22,717 nt of DNA from an uncultured Collinsella sp. (lineage in GTDB: Bacteria; Actinomycetota; Coriobacteriia; Coriobacteriales; Coriobacteriaceae): contig UQIC01000034.1 in assembly GCA_900540985.1 (NCBI GenBank), forward strand, positions 1-22,717. The letters are read 5' to 3'. The position numbers and the translations under genes were made by a program. Below the pieces are notes generated by a model. That model was not told the DNA's origin, ran no database searches, and saw only the letters and a program-made list of their open reading frames with translations. This document shows, one piece after another, positions 21,558 through 22,717 of the stretch; the first letter of the stretch is position 1; each line of letters opens with the position of its first letter.

Positions 21558-22717
21558 TCATGTCCACAGCCGCGGCAGCCTCGGGCCAAGGCGGCTGAGT
21601 ATCTCGTTCGTGATGGTGCCGGAGGCCTCCGCGAGCGCGGCGATATCCAGCTGTATGCAATCCCCGCTTTGCACCGGGCCGCAGTCCGTGACGTCTATGA
21701 ACAGCTGGTCCATGCACACCCGGCCCACCACCGGCGCGCGCTTTCCGTTCACCAGCGCCCAGGCGCCCGCGCAGTCCCTCGGGCAGCCGTCGCCGTAGCC
21801 TATGGGCAGCACGGCAATCCGGCTCGGGCGCGGCGTCGTGTACGCCAGGCCGTAGCCCAGACCTGCGCCCTCGGGCAGCTCCCGCACCTGCGCCACGCGG
21901 GCCTTGAGGCTCAGCGCCGGCTTCAGCGGCGGCCACACCGCCGCGTCGTCGGCCTCCGCGCTCTTGAAGCCGTAGAGCGCTATGCCGGCCCGGACATAGG
22001 CACAGCGGGCGTCAGGGTAATTCAGCAGCCCGTAGCTCGCCTGCGTGTGCAGCCTGCCCACGTCGTGACCGCGCCGCCTCAGCTCCTCCGCCAGCGCGAA
22101 GAAGCGCTTGCTCTGCGCCCCGGTGAAGCTCCGGGCCTCGGGCGCGAGGCTGTCCGAGACGCACAGGTGCGTGTACATGCCCGTCACGCGCAGATGCGGC
22201 AGCTCGAAGATGCGCTCCGCCGCCGCGGCGTCTTCCGCGTCCAGGCCCAGCCGGTGCATGCCCGTGTCCACCTTGATGTGTACGTCCACGTCCCGCCCGA
22301 AGGCCGAGAGCGCCTCGGCATAGGGCAGCTCCGTCACCGTCTGCGTGAGCCCGTAGCGCGCGAGGCAGGGGAAGTTCTCCGGGGCCGTCCAGCCCAGGAC
22401 GAGTATCGTGCCCCTTGCGCCCGCCCGGCGCAGTTCCACGCCCTCGGCGGCGCAGGCGACGGCGAAGGCGCGCACGCCGCATCCCTCTAGCACACGCGCG
22501 GACTTCACCGCCCCGTGGCCGTAGGCCCCGCACTTGAGCACCGGCATGAGCTCACAGCCGTCGGGCAGCAGGCCCATCAGGGCTTCCGCGTTCCGGCGCA
22601 GGGCGGATGCGTCCACCTCGACCCAGGCGCGGGCCTTGGGGTACGCCCGCACGGGCCTCAGCCGCCGCAGCAGCGGCAGCAGCGCCCACGCGGCCGCCGC
22701 AGACCAATCGGCTGGCA
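21558..22717 (-). CDS. alr: Alanine racemase domain protein, possibly VanT-type; 5' end outside the window
   Basis: PLP-dependent fold-type III racemase making D-alanine (or D-serine) for the cell wall. Counting from a GTG at 22652, Lys40 in VLKCGAYGHG is the PLP-binding lysine, Tyr267 in GLGYGLAY the second catalytic base, and GYGDG and GRVCMDQLFIDV are conserved. The domain is complete at ~364 residues. However, the frame stays open upstream of that GTG to the window edge (22653-22715), coding AAAAWALLPLLRRLRP just before the racemase. There is no good ribosome-binding site at the GTG. A hydrophobic stretch ending in arginines directly before a racemase domain, and the CELMPVLK and GYGLAY wording, fit VanT-like membrane racemases. 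Biosynthetic Alr with a downstream start remains possible. Confidence 0.85.
   Translation of the reverse strand, partial: PADWSAAAAWALLPLLRRLRPVRAYPKARAWVEVDASALRRNAEALMGLLPDGCELMPVLKCGAYGHGAVKSARVLEGCGVRAFAVACAAEGVELRRAGARGTILVLGWTAPENFPCLARYGLTQTVTELPYAEALSAFGRDVDVHIKVDTGMHRLGLDAEDAAAAERIFELPHLRVTGMYTHLCVSDSLAPEARSFTGAQSKRFFALAEELRRRGHDVGRLHTQASYGLLNYPDARCAYVRAGIALYGFKSAEADDAAVWPPLKPALSLKARVAQVRELPEGAGLGYGLAYTTPRPSRIAVLPIGYGDGCPRDCAGAWALVNGKRAPVVGRVCMDQLFIDVTDCGPVQSGDCIQLDIAALAEASGTITNEILSRLGPRLPRLWT

Noticed and set aside
21669..22490. 273-codon plus-strand frame opposite the racemase
   Set aside because: Antisense shadow with Arg/Ala/His-rich composition; the racemase on the minus strand has intact catalytic motifs.
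1..22717. CRISPR array, tRNA/rRNA genes, phage or defence island
   Set aside because: No regularly spaced repeats, no cloverleaf-like genes and no phage or defence proteins were recognised in any part of the window.

Overview
The window is two unrelated genomic segments joined head to head at about position 19,165. The left ~19.1 kb looks like a non-sporulating, GC-rich member of the Coriobacteriia, most likely a Collinsella-type gut actinomycete. This is inferred from the groES-groEL pair, the AmaP/DUF2273/Asp23 cluster, a DUF6020 membrane protein, a sortase-anchored tail with an LAQTG motif, and very high GC at third codon positions. The right ~3.5 kb carries spoIVA, a gene specific to endospore-forming Bacillota, together with a glmM tail, a hexapeptide-repeat gene and a VanT-like racemase. 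Its codon use differs, with many ATA isoleucine codons, and it looks like a sporulating clostridium of Oscillospiraceae type. Both genes at the joint are cut at the same point, which suggests an assembly chimera more than a natural transfer.

Left segment, in coordinate order. groEL and groES (173-2200, minus strand) form a chaperonin operon. Upstream of it lies a roughly 200-bp near-perfect palindrome (2329-2544) and about 560 bp without a convincing gene. An amidohydrolase-3 enzyme (minus) and an M20 peptidase-family amidohydrolase (plus) are divergently transcribed (3108-6377). Then come a zinc-ribbon membrane protein and a YitT-type membrane protein (6509-8964, minus). The envelope-stress operon amaP, DUF2273 gene, asp23 (10648 down to 9173) follows, then yebC, and then a large DUF6020 multi-pass membrane protein (11786-13969). 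A run of housekeeping genes on the minus strand (lgt, a NifU-like Fe-S scaffold, a dCMP deaminase, coaX) ends at a divergent promoter region that also serves an OPT-family oligopeptide transporter (17145-18848, plus). Next are two terminators and the C-terminal end of a cell-wall-anchored surface protein on the minus strand.

Right segment. The C-terminal ~49 codons of glmM overlap a left-handed beta-helix (hexapeptide) gene by an ATGA. These are followed by a sigma-E-like promoter and full-length spoIVA, then a convergent alanine racemase. The racemase frame stays open to the window edge, so its N-terminal part, perhaps a VanT-type membrane domain, lies outside.

Between genes of the left segment there is a set of short dispersed elements sharing a GGGACAGG or GGGGTCAGG core. 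Two are ~47-bp near-identical copies and two are hairpins with that core in the loop. I found no CRISPR array, tRNA, rRNA, insertion-sequence transposase or obvious defence system. The best candidates for something undescribed are the long palindrome beside groES, the GGGACAGG element family, and the dyad between coaX and the OPT gene.
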